The position numbers and the translations under genes were made by a program. Below the pieces are notes generated by a model. The model was not told the DNA's origin and did not search any database. It was given only the letters and a program-made list of their open reading frames with translations. Shown here piece by piece: positions 1 to 7,413 of a DNA stretch of 35,502 nt. The stretch's first letter is position 1. Each line of letters starts with the position of its first letter. Location of the stretch: the NCBI RefSeq assembly GCF_002127585.1, contig NZ_NEGZ01000003.1, forward strand, positions 1-35,502, given 5' to 3'. Source of the DNA: Janthinobacterium sp. GW458P (GTDB lineage Bacteria; Pseudomonadota; Gammaproteobacteria; Burkholderiales; Burkholderiaceae_D).

Positions 1-272
1 GTACTCAAGGGCAAACTTTGCATGACGGGCGGCGGCATGGTGGTGCGGTTGCGGCGCGGCACGTCCACCGTGCGCGCGCCGCCAAAACGTTCGCCCGGCA
101 GCACGGTCATGCCTGCGCGCCGTTCGCGCTCCCCCAGTACTCAAGGGCAAACTTTGCATGACGGGCGGCGGCATGGTGGTGCGGTTGCGGCGCGGCACGT
201 CCACCGTGCGCGCGCCGCCAAAACGTTCGCCCGGCAGCACGGTCATGCCTGCGCGCCGTTCGCGCTCCCCCA
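1..272. repeat. 136-bp perfect tandem duplication at window edge
   Basis: Bases 1-136 are repeated without any mismatch as bases 137-272; identity stops at 273. The unit lies inside the coding region of the FecR-like gene. Because 136 is not a multiple of three, the second pass is read in another frame. The identical run is exactly one unit long and touches base 1, so the array may continue to the left, or this may be a contig end that an assembler could not resolve. Confidence 0.95.
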
Positions 273-1356
273 TGACGGGGCGCCGGCCGTCGGCATAGCG
301 GTTGAGGCGGCGTTCATAGTCGGCGCTGGCGCGGTAACCGGGCACGTAGCGGTCGTGCGGCGACAGGGGGAACCAGCCGACGCCGGGCCCTGGCCGCTGG
401 CCATGCTGCTGCCAGTCGTTGCCGCCGACCCAGCCCACCAGCGCCGGCGCCCACGGCACGCGGCCGCGCTCGCGGCCCGGCGCCCAGCCCCAGCGGTGGC
501 CCAGCAGCACCCAGCGGCCGTAATGCGAAGGCGCATAGCCCCACGGCGCATTGTCGACCCAGGTCCAGCCCCACGGCGCGATCCACGTCCAGCGCCCGTC
601 GCTGTACGGCGCCCAGCCGGCCGGCACCGCGCTGGGCAGCCACAAGGGGCCATATTCGGCGTCGTCCTGCCAGGCGCCGTAGCGGTCCAGCTCTTCATAG
701 CCGGTCGTATCGTCCGTGACATAGCGCAAGGCCGGTGCCGCGACGGGCAAGGCTTCGGGCCAGTTGTCAAAGGCGATCCTCTGCACGGCGCCCGTGCGCC
801 ATTCCTCGTCCGTCAGTTCCGCGCGCTTGCCGGCGCGCAAAGTCACGCTACCCGTCGCGCCATCGACGTCGGCCGTGCCTTCCAGCACGCTGACAACGCT
901 GACGCCGGGCGGGCGCCCCGCCTCGACGCGCACCCAGCCAGCCTGCGGCAAGGTCACGCGGGCCTGGTGCGTCGTCAGCGCCAGGCCGCGCAGCGCATCG
1001 GGATTGCGCACGCGCACGCTGACCGTGCCATAGCTGAGGTGCAAGCTGACACTGTCGTCATCGAGTGCGTTCACGTCCAGCTCGGAGTCGCCATCGAGGC
1101 GCACGGCCACGGCGCCCACGCGAAACTCGGCCAGCGCGCCGCGCAGGGTGGTCAAGCGGTTATCCGTCGTGACGGGCCAGTTCAGCAGGGCGTTTTGCAC
1201 CTCGCCATCGCCGGCGCGCACCACGACCTGCCCTTCGACGGTGGAAATGCGCCCCACGCGGGCGGGCGGGTCCTGCGCCAGGGCAAGGGCGCACGCCGAG
1301 GACAGCAGCACGGCGCACACGGTGTTGAACAGGGGAAGAGGCAGGGTCGGACGCAT
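1..1356 (-). CDS. FecR-like / DUF6600 secreted protein, 3' end outside window
   Basis: The frame opens at ATG 1356 (GGAG about 10 nt upstream) and stays open to base 1, so the C-terminus is missing. Residues 1-27 look like a Sec signal peptide ending near ALALAQ. Residues ~33-180 resemble the beta-rich FecR-like region (VGRISTVEGQVVVR, then a LEGTADVDG segment). Residues ~210-330 are very rich in Trp, Gly and Tyr (WAPYSDGRWTWIAPWGWTWV and similar), which is typical of DUF6600 proteins. The product is probably periplasmic or envelope-associated; the role of the family is unknown. The last ~45 codons are shifted in frame because a 136-bp segment is duplicated (1-136 and 137-272), so the native C-terminus cannot be read here. 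The domain call is from memory of the family. Confidence 0.75.
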   Translation of the reverse strand, partial: MRPTLPLPLFNTVCAVLLSSACALALAQDPPARVGRISTVEGQVVVRAGDGEVQNALLNWPVTTDNRLTTLRGALAEFRVGAVAVRLDGDSELDVNALDDDSVSLHLSYGTVSVRVRNPDALRGLALTTHQARVTLPQAGWVRVEAGRPPGVSVVSVLEGTADVDGATGSVTLRAGKRAELTDEEWRTGAVQRIAFDNWPEALPVAAPALRYVTDDTTGYEELDRYGAWQDDAEYGPLWLPSAVPAGWAPYSDGRWTWIAPWGWTWVDNAPWGYAPSHYGRWVLLGHRWGWAPGRERGRVPWAPALVGWVGGNDWQQHGQRPGPGVGWFPLSPHDRYVPGYRASADYERRLNRYADGRRPVMGERERRAGMTVLPGERFGGARTVDVPRRNRTTMPPPVMQSLPLSTGGARTARRHDRAAGRTFWRRAHGGRAAPQPHHHAAARHAKFALEY

Positions 1357-1406
1357 GGCAGCGCTCCAGGCAGGACGGACAGCAATGAAAGATGGACAAC
1401 AGCCCG

Positions 1407-1435
1407 ATTACATTCCTATCGGGCCGGCATCGCAA
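1407..1435 (-). promoter_or_regulatory. Candidate sigma-70 promoter for the FecR-like gene
   Basis: On the minus strand TTGCGA (1435-1430) and TGTAAT (1412-1407) are separated by exactly 17 bp, about 50 bp upstream of the ATG at 1356. It is the best promoter-like match in the short gap between the exporter gene and this gene. It is a pattern match only. Confidence 0.4.
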
Positions 1436-1468
1436 GCGGGCTTACAAATGTTTGCAAGTTGTCCTGTT

Positions 1469-2110
1469 TCAGGCGGCCGCCTGGCTGCCGCGCTTGACGA
1501 AGAACAAGGCCGTGCCGACGGCCATCAGCAGGCCGCCGAAGAAGCGGTTCTGCTTCTTCACGGCGCGGGCATCGCGAAAAAAACGCTGCATCGACGAGGC
1601 GAGGAAGGCGTAGCCGTGCATGACGAGCAGGTCGATCGTGCACATGGTGACGGCCAGGATCAGCAGCTGCGGCAGCAGCGGCGCCGTGGGGCTGATGAAT
1701 TGCGGCAAGACCGCCACCATGAAGATGATGCCTTTCGGATTCGTCACATTGGTCAAAAAGCCCGTCAGCACGCGCCGGCGCAGCGACGGCAGCACGGCCG
1801 CCGCATGTAGGTCGCCCGTCACCGCCACCCGGGCGCGCCACTGCGACAGGCCCAGGTAGATCAGGTACAAGGCGCCCACCGTCTTGACGACATTGAACGC
1901 CACTTCGGAGGCCAGCAGCAAAGAGCCGACGCCGGCGCCGGCGATGCCCAGCACGACCAGCAGCCCCAGCTGCAGGCCCAGAATCGTCGCGCTGGCCTTT
2001 CTGACCCCGTACGACAGGCCGTGCGACATCGACAGCACGGCGCCCGATCCCGGCGAGACGGCGATGATGGAAGCGGCGAAGACAAAGGCGATCCAGGTGG
2101 CGAAATGCAT
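1469..2110 (-). CDS. LysE/RhtB-family amino-acid exporter
   Basis: A 213-residue, strongly hydrophobic protein with about six predicted membrane segments, the usual size of LysE/RhtB exporters. The N-terminal helix is followed by the family pattern SPGSGAVLSMSHGLSYG and then GLQLGLLVVLGIAGAGVG. The central GALYLIYLGLSQWR and the later FLTNVTNPKGIIFMVAVLPQF are the classic RhtB signatures. These inner-membrane proteins export amino acids such as homoserine, threonine, lysine or leucine using the proton gradient; the substrate cannot be read from sequence. The gene is monocistronic and divergent from the DUF808 gene. No regulator gene lies beside it, unlike many lysE loci. Confidence 0.9.
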   Translation of the reverse strand: MHFATWIAFVFAASIIAVSPGSGAVLSMSHGLSYGVRKASATILGLQLGLLVVLGIAGAGVGSLLLASEVAFNVVKTVGALYLIYLGLSQWRARVAVTGDLHAAAVLPSLRRRVLTGFLTNVTNPKGIIFMVAVLPQFISPTAPLLPQLLILAVTMCTIDLLVMHGYAFLASSMQRFFRDARAVKKQNRFFGGLLMAVGTALFFVKRGSQAAA

Positions 2111-2241
2111 GCGGTGTCCAGAAAACGGTGACGAGAAGCAATTTTAACCCGGCCAGTGCGACCCTGCCGGCCATCCCTGGGGTAAGATCGCAGGCGCGCC
2201 TTAGCGGTGCTTTTCCTTGCCGTACAACCAAGAATAACATC

Positions 2242-2301
2242 ATGAAAAACAATACTTTCCTCGCTGCACAATTCCCTGCCACCGCCGCGGGAGCGCGCTG
2301 A
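2242..2301 (+). CDS. Possible 19-codon leader ORF upstream of the DUF808 gene
   Basis: An ATG at 2242 opens a 19-codon frame (begins [11 protein letters not shown]) that stops at 2299-2301, one base before the ATG of the DUF808 gene. No convincing ribosome binding site precedes it. The near-touching arrangement would allow translational coupling, but the ORF may also be chance. No function is proposed. Confidence 0.2.
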   Translation: MKNNTFLAAQFPATAAGAR

Positions 2302-2302
2302 G

Positions 2303-3250
2303 ATGGCCGGCTCCAGCCTGCTGGCCCTGCTCGACGACATCGCCAGCATCCTCGATGACGTTTCCCTGATGACCAAGGTGGCCGCCAAGAAGACGGCCGG
2401 CGTGCTCGGCGACGACCTGGCCCTGAACGCGCAGCAGGTGGCCGGCGTGCGCGCCGAGCGCGAACTGCCCGTCGTCTGGGCCGTCGCCGTCGGTTCGCTG
2501 AAGAACAAGGCCATCCTCGTGCCCGCCGCGCTGGCCATCAGCGCGTTCGCGCCGTGGGCCATCACGCCGCTCTTGATGGTGGGCGGCGCCTACCTGTGCT
2601 TCGAGGGTTTCGAAAAGATCGCCCACACCTACCTGCACCCGGACGACAGCCACAAGGCCGAGCTGGCGCAGGCGCTGCGCGATCCGCAAGTCGACCTCGT
2701 CGCCCTGGAAAAGGACAAGATCAAGGGCGCCATCCGCACCGACTTCATTTTGTCGGCGGAAATCATCGTCATCGCCCTGGGCACGGTGGCCGCGGCCACC
2801 TTCGCCGAGCAGGTGGCCGTCGTCGTCGGCATCGCCATCCTCATGACGGTGGGCGTGTACGGCCTGGTGGCGGGCATCGTCAAGCTCGACGACGCGGGCT
2901 TTTATTTGTCCGCGCGCAAGGGCGCGGGCGCGCTGATGGATGGCGTGCGCGGCTTGGGCCGCATGCTCGTGTCGGCGGCGCCGAAACTGATGAAATTCCT
3001 GTCCGTGGTGGGCACGCTGGCCATGTTCATGGTGGGCGGCGGCATCCTGACGCACGGCTGGCCGTGGGCCAGCGCCATGCTGCACCACGCAGAAGTTGCC
3101 GTCGGCAGCGTGGCCGTCGCCGGCCCCGTGCTGGCGGCCGTCACGCCCAGCCTGATCAATGCCGTGGCCGGCGTCATCGCCGGCGGCCTGGTGCTGGCCG
3201 GCGTCACGGCCGTGTCGGCTTTGTTGCGCCTGGTCAAATCGGGCAAATAG
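2303..3250 (+). CDS. yedI: DUF808 family inner-membrane protein (YedI-like)
   Basis: A 315-residue protein matching the DUF808/YedI family along its length. It starts [20 protein letters not shown], followed by [21 protein letters not shown], and contains the characteristic [21 protein letters not shown] charged central loop (~110-140) precedes several hydrophobic helices. Membrane segments are predicted near residues ~70-100, ~150-195, ~235-260 and ~265-300. The biochemical function of the family is unknown. The start at 2303 is supported by GGGAG 11-14 nt upstream and by the conserved N-terminus. The gene precedes the YiaA/B gene by 84 bp on the same strand; the two may be cotranscribed, although a hairpin lies between them. 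Confidence 0.88.
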   Translation: MAGSSLLALLDDIASILDDVSLMTKVAAKKTAGVLGDDLALNAQQVAGVRAERELPVVWAVAVGSLKNKAILVPAALAISAFAPWAITPLLMVGGAYLCFEGFEKIAHTYLHPDDSHKAELAQALRDPQVDLVALEKDKIKGAIRTDFILSAEIIVIALGTVAAATFAEQVAVVVGIAILMTVGVYGLVAGIVKLDDAGFYLSARKGAGALMDGVRGLGRMLVSAAPKLMKFLSVVGTLAMFMVGGGILTHGWPWASAMLHHAEVAVGSVAVAGPVLAAVTPSLINAVAGVIAGGLVLAGVTAVSALLRLVKSGK

Positions 3251-3269
3251 CTTTTCTGGTCTGATGGAG

Positions 3270-3293
3270 CGGCAGGCGCATCCCTGCCTGCCG
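3270..3293 (+). other. Hairpin between the DUF808 and YiaA/B genes
   Basis: CGGCAGGC and GCCTGCCG form a perfect 8-bp stem with an 8-nt loop, 19 nt after the DUF808 stop codon. No T-tract follows on the plus strand, so it is not a clear intrinsic terminator. It could stabilise the 3' end of the upstream mRNA. Confidence 0.4.
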
Positions 3294-3334
3294 CCCCGGC
3301 CATGCCGGCGGCGCCGTCCGTCCATGGAGACCCT

Positions 3335-3766
3335 ATGCAGACTTCCCCCGTCCCACGTCCCAGCAGCGCCTTCATCGGCGCTTCCTGGGCGGCACTGCTG
3401 ATCGGCATCGTCACTTACCTGTCCGGCCTGTGGAACGCCAGCATGGCGCTCAACGAGAAGGGCTATTACTTCACGATCCTGATGTACGGCCTGTTCGCCG
3501 CCATCTCGCTGCAAAAATCCGTGCGCGACCGCAGCGAAGGCATCGCCGTGACGGGCATTTACTTTGGCCTGTGCTGGATTTCCGTGCTGCTGGCCTTGCT
3601 GTTATTGACTGTGGGCCTGTGGAACGCTAATCTGCAAAATAGCGAGAAGGGGTTTTATGCGATGGCATTCCTGTTGAGCCTATTTGCAGCCGTGGCCGTG
3701 CAAAAGAATGTGCGCGACGTGGCGCGCGCCCTGCCTGCCACCTCTGCCGAGGCGCCGGGAACCTAG
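3335..3766 (+). CDS. YiaA/YiaB family inner-membrane protein
   Basis: A 143-residue protein with two copies of the short YiaA/B repeat. Each has a hydrophobic helix, then [13 protein letters not shown] or [13 protein letters not shown], a second helix, and an invariant-looking QKSVRDR or QKNVRDV end. Four membrane helices are expected. I place the start at 3335 rather than at an in-frame ATG 33 bp upstream, because GGAGA lies 5 nt before it and the upstream residues look untranslated. The family is of unknown function and is found in the inner membrane of many proteobacteria. The gene is followed after 45 bp by the GGDEF-EAL gene on the same strand. Confidence 0.85.
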   Translation: MQTSPVPRPSSAFIGASWAALLIGIVTYLSGLWNASMALNEKGYYFTILMYGLFAAISLQKSVRDRSEGIAVTGIYFGLCWISVLLALLLLTVGLWNANLQNSEKGFYAMAFLLSLFAAVAVQKNVRDVARALPATSAEAPGT

Positions 3767-3811
3767 CCGCCGCCCGCCTGTCTATGTCGGTATCCGGGTA
3801 GGGGAAAGGGC

Positions 3812-5920
3812 ATGAGCGACCTGCAGAAACGATTACAGATGGCGCTGGAAGCGGCGCACATGGCGATCTGGGATTCGCGCATCATCGATGGCCGGGTCAT
3901 CGACGGCACGGTCAGCTGGTCGGCCAAGGGCGCCGCGCTGCTGGGCCTGGAGGAACGCGCCCTGACGCAGCCGTTTCGCCGTTTTCTCGACTGCGTGCAT
4001 CCCGGCGACCGCGACAAGGTGATCAAAGTGCTGCAGGACGGCGTGCGCCGGCGCGGCGGCTATGCGCTGCAGTACCGCGTCGTCTGGCCCGACGGCAGCG
4101 AACACTGGCTGGCGGCCAAGGCGCACGTCTTCGTCGATGCCGCCGGGCAACCCGAACGCACCCTCGGCATCATCTGGGATATCACCGAGCACATGGCGCG
4201 CGAACTGATGATCGCCGAGCGCAAGGAACTGGCCGAAGTGACGCTCAGCTCCATCGCCGACGGCGTCATCACCACGGACCCGCAGGGCAAGACGCGCTAC
4301 CTGAACCGCGTGGCCGAGCTGTTGACGGGCTGGAGCAGTGACATGGTGCAGGGGCAGGACATCCGGGAAACCCTGAGCCTGATCGATGAACACACGGGCC
4401 AGCCGTCCGAGCACGTGGCCGTCAAGTGTTTGCGCCTGCGCCAGGCCATCGGCATGTCCACCCACACGCTGCTGCTCACGCGCGAAGGGCGGCGCATCGC
4501 CATCGAGGAGTCGGCCGCACCGATCTGGTCGCGCGAGGGCGACATCCTCGGCGCCGTCGTCGTGTTTCGCGACGTCAGTCACGAACGCAAGCTGAGCCAG
4601 GAACTGTCATGGCAAGCCACGCACGATGCGCTGACGGGCCTGCTCAACCGGCGCGAATTCGAACACCTGGTGGCCGGCGCCCTGCACACGGCCAAGCAGG
4701 ACGGCCACGTGCATGCGCTGCTGTACCTGGACCTGGACCAGTTCAAGGTCATCAACGACACTTGCGGCCACGGCGCCGGCGACGTGCTGCTGCAGCTGCT
4801 GGCGAAGATGCTGCAGGGGCGCATGCGCGACAGCGACATCCTGGCGCGCCTCGGCGGCGACGAGCTGGGCGTGCTGCTGCCGCATTGTCCGCTCGAACAT
4901 GCGCGCCAGATCGGCGAACAGCTGCGCCAGTCCGTGCGCGAATTCCGCTTCGCCTGGGACGAACGCAGCTTCGAGCTGGGCGTGAGCATCGGCATCGTGG
5001 AAATCAGCCAGGACAGCAAGTCCATGAGCGAGCTGCTCAGCGCGGCCGACCAGGCCTGCTACCTGGCCAAGGAGCAGGGCCGCAACCGTCTGCACGTGTA
5101 CCGGGAGGCCGACGTCATGCTGGCGCAGCGGCATGGCGAAATGCTGTGGATTTCGCGCCTGAACGAAGCGTTCACGCACGACTATTTCCGCCTGTACGCC
5201 ATGCCCATCGTGCACCTGCGCGACAGCCCGGAACACCACGACGAAGTGCTGATCCGCATCCGCAACGGCAAGGGCGACCTGATTCTGCCCGGCACCTTCA
5301 TTCCCGCCGCCGAACGCTATGACATGATGCTGTCCATCGACCGCTGGGTCATCCGCGCCGTCTGCCAGCATATCCAGAGCGTGCGCGACAGCCTGCCGCC
5401 GCTGGTAGCCATGGCCGAAAGCCGCCGCCGCGCGCCGGCCCTGTATTCGGTCAACCTGTCGGGCATGTCGCTGGCCGACACGGGCCTGCACGACTACATC
5501 ACCGGGCAGTTCGTGCAGTACGCCGTCGCGCCCGAGCAGATCTGCTTTGAAATCACGGAAACGGCCGTCATTGCCAACCTGCCCCAGGCGCAGGTGTTCA
5601 TGCACAAGCTCAAGGCGCTGGGCTGCCGCTTCTCGCTTGACGACTTCGGCAGCGGCTTTTCCTCGTTCGGCTACCTGCGGGCCCTGCCCGTCGACTACCT
5701 GAAGATCGACGGCGTCTTCGTGCGCGACATCGCCAGCAATGCCGTCAACCGCGCCATGGTCAAGGCCATCAATGAAGTGGGCCACGTGATGGGCTTGAAA
5801 ACCGTGGCCGAATACGTGGAAGACGACGCCACCCTGGCCATCATCCGCGACCTGGGCATTGATTATGCGCAAGGCTACGCCGTGGGCGGCTTGCGGCCGC
5901 TGACGGCGGGCGTGGACTAG
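3812..5920 (+). CDS. PAS-PAS-GGDEF-EAL cyclic-di-GMP enzyme
   Basis: A 702-residue cytoplasmic protein without membrane segments. Two PAS-like sensor domains occupy ~8-130 (with a PAC end at LGIIWDITEH) and ~140-260 (SSIADGVITTDPQGK). A GGDEF domain follows at ~265-430, with GGDEL at 348-352 and the inhibitory RxxD site (RDSD 339-342) five residues before it. An EAL domain spans ~440-700. Its signature reads EVL (478-480), but the downstream residues of active phosphodiesterases are visible: NLSG 548-551, the ITET segment 581-584, DDFGSGF from 610, K631, the VAEYVED glutamate and YAQGY. Both synthesis and hydrolysis of c-di-GMP are therefore possible; the PAS domains probably set the balance. 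The ligand is unknown. It ends 10 bp from the convergent DUF1444-like gene. Confidence 0.93.
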   Translation: MSDLQKRLQMALEAAHMAIWDSRIIDGRVIDGTVSWSAKGAALLGLEERALTQPFRRFLDCVHPGDRDKVIKVLQDGVRRRGGYALQYRVVWPDGSEHWLAAKAHVFVDAAGQPERTLGIIWDITEHMARELMIAERKELAEVTLSSIADGVITTDPQGKTRYLNRVAELLTGWSSDMVQGQDIRETLSLIDEHTGQPSEHVAVKCLRLRQAIGMSTHTLLLTREGRRIAIEESAAPIWSREGDILGAVVVFRDVSHERKLSQELSWQATHDALTGLLNRREFEHLVAGALHTAKQDGHVHALLYLDLDQFKVINDTCGHGAGDVLLQLLAKMLQGRMRDSDILARLGGDELGVLLPHCPLEHARQIGEQLRQSVREFRFAWDERSFELGVSIGIVEISQDSKSMSELLSAADQACYLAKEQGRNRLHVYREADVMLAQRHGEMLWISRLNEAFTHDYFRLYAMPIVHLRDSPEHHDEVLIRIRNGKGDLILPGTFIPAAERYDMMLSIDRWVIRAVCQHIQSVRDSLPPLVAMAESRRRAPALYSVNLSGMSLADTGLHDYITGQFVQYAVAPEQICFEITETAVIANLPQAQVFMHKLKALGCRFSLDDFGSGFSSFGYLRALPVDYLKIDGVFVRDIASNAVNRAMVKAINEVGHVMGLKTVAEYVEDDATLAIIRDLGIDYAQGYAVGGLRPLTAGVD

Positions 5921-5930
5921 CGGCCAGGCT

Positions 5931-7148
5931 TCAGAGCTCGCAGGCCGGCGCCGCCGCCACGCACTGCGCATCGGGAAACGCGCGCACGCGGTAGCGCACC
6001 GGGTAGCAATCGATTTGCTCCATCAGGCCGCCGCCGATGGCTTGCGCCTCGTCCCACGCCAGCAGCTTGCTGCCGCTGCGCTCGCCATGCTCGTCGCGCA
6101 CCTCGAGCGCCACGACATCGGTGCGCGGCAGCAAGGTATGCACGTCGCGGGCCCAGCTGCTCACGGAAACGACGCGCTCGCCCGGCTGCCGTTCGATCAG
6201 CAGGCAGCTGGCGACGAAGACATCTTCGCCCGTGCTCGTGTTGAGTTGCTCCCACTCTGCCTTCTGCTGGTTGTAGAGATCGGCGCGCACGATCGTCTGG
6301 AAACGCCGCAGCGCCGTGGCGACGGCCGCATCGGCCGGTTCGCAGGCGACGATTTTCCCGTCCCGCACGCCATACAGGGCGGTCGAGACCTGCCGCCCCT
6401 CGTCGCGCGCCAGCTGGTCGGCCAGGGCCACCATGGCCAGCTGTCCCGCCGCATGGTGCGACGACGCCAGCAGGAAGCGGCCGCGCGTGGGCACCATCAC
6501 CAGCGGTTCGCCGCCTTCGCAGGCGCGGTACAGCAAGTCCGGCAGCAGCAGACGCGAAGAATCATAGGCGTCGTTCCAGTCGCCCAGCAGCAAGCCGTTG
6601 CCCAACGCGACGAAACTGTGCGCCGTGCGGTCGCGCAAATTGTCCATGGCCGCCGCCAGCGCCTGTTCGAACGTCACGCCCCACTGCGCCAGCGTAGCCT
6701 GGCCGATGGTGGCCATATTCGCTTCCGTATCGTAGGCCAGCATGACGACCGCATCCTCGCTGAAGTCCTGGCAGGCAGTGGCAAATGCCGGACGCTGCGG
6801 CTCGGTCTGCGCCAGCAGGCGCAGATGGTCGCCCTGCCGGCGGCTGCGCAGTACGGGCATCAGGCTGGCGCGGGCGTCGGCAAAGCTGGATGGCACGCCG
6901 GGAGCCGAGTAGATGCTCAGGTAGTGCTGCACGACGTGTGCCCGCTGCTTGCGCGGCGCGGCGCAATAGTCGCGGTAGGCATTGTCCAGATTGAAAACAT
7001 GCCCGTCGTCGCTGCCCGACACGATGCGAAACTGTTCCCGTTCATAGCGGCTGTCGGATGCCAGGCCATCCTGGCCGATCTGCCGCAGGACGATCTGCGC
7101 AAAGGCATCGCGCGAGGGAGGGCGGCGGAAAAAATCGAATAAACCCAT
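5931..7148 (-). CDS. DUF1444-like (YtpQ-type) protein
   Basis: A 405-residue, probably cytoplasmic protein. The start at ATG 7148 (MGLFDFFRRP) is chosen over an in-frame upstream ATG at 7193 because AGGAG lies about 6 nt before it and the upstream extension would cover an inverted repeat. Features recalled from DUF1444 proteins are visible: a short basic start, PVLRSRR, a long middle region with YDTEANMATIG and ALAAAMDNL, then NDAYDSSRLLL followed by ACEGGEPLVMVPTRGRFLLA. The C-terminal ~130 residues extend beyond the small Bacillus YtpQ type. The function is unknown. The gene is alone on its strand, convergent with the GGDEF-EAL gene and divergent from aer. The strong repeat at 7184-7224 may control it. 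Confidence 0.6.
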   Translation of the reverse strand: MGLFDFFRRPPSRDAFAQIVLRQIGQDGLASDSRYEREQFRIVSGSDDGHVFNLDNAYRDYCAAPRKQRAHVVQHYLSIYSAPGVPSSFADARASLMPVLRSRRQGDHLRLLAQTEPQRPAFATACQDFSEDAVVMLAYDTEANMATIGQATLAQWGVTFEQALAAAMDNLRDRTAHSFVALGNGLLLGDWNDAYDSSRLLLPDLLYRACEGGEPLVMVPTRGRFLLASSHHAAGQLAMVALADQLARDEGRQVSTALYGVRDGKIVACEPADAAVATALRRFQTIVRADLYNQQKAEWEQLNTSTGEDVFVASCLLIERQPGERVVSVSSWARDVHTLLPRTDVVALEVRDEHGERSGSKLLAWDEAQAIGGGLMEQIDCYPVRYRVRAFPDAQCVAAAPACEL

Positions 7149-7183
7149 GGGTCTCCTGAATCCAAAGAAAGCCGCCAAGGCAA

Positions 7184-7224
7184 ATAGTGCCAATTGGCAA
7201 AATAAATAGCCAATTTGGCACTAT
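7184..7224. promoter_or_regulatory. Paired palindromes forming a large inverted repeat
   Basis: The left arm (7184-7198, ATAGTGCCAATTGGC) and right arm (7209-7224, GCCAATTTGGCACTAT) are inverted copies differing by one inserted base, separated by an A/T-only decamer. Each arm also holds its own palindrome: TGCCAATTGGCA at 7188-7199 and GCCAATTTGGC at 7209-7219. The element is 36 bp upstream of the DUF1444-like start codon. The pattern fits two operators for a dimeric regulator. The regulator is unknown. Confidence 0.6.
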
Positions 7225-7300
7225 AAACGAAAAGCCGCCATGACGAAACCGCTGCTCGCTTGAGGGGCACGGTAAATTACCGAAGCCAATCTTGAGGATT

Positions 7301-7342
7301 TTGATCTACATCAATAAAAATGCGTAGTCGACTCCTTACACT
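7301..7342 (+). promoter_or_regulatory. FNR-dependent promoter of aer
   Basis: TTGATCTACATCAA (7301-7314) is a perfect match to the FNR consensus TTGAT-N4-ATCAA. A -10-like TACACT lies at 7337-7342. A start site near 7349 would place the box centre at -41.5, the class II activation position. The FNR gene is in this window at 23183-23941. Confidence 0.85.
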
Positions 7343-7413
7343 GATCTCCGTTCTTGCAATCGTGCAAGTCTTACTCACCAATTGCTTATTTAACTGATCA
7401 GGAAGCCGCGACC

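Noticed and set aside
22..1497. Long plus-strand open frame opposite the FecR-like gene
   Set aside because: Its product is Ala/Arg/His-rich without domains; the minus-strand frame has a signal peptide, FecR-like and DUF6600 patterns.
7354..7413. Longer aer start at TTG 7354
   Set aside because: It lies about 5 bp after the inferred transcription start and has no ribosome binding site; ATG 7414 matches the usual Aer N-terminus better.
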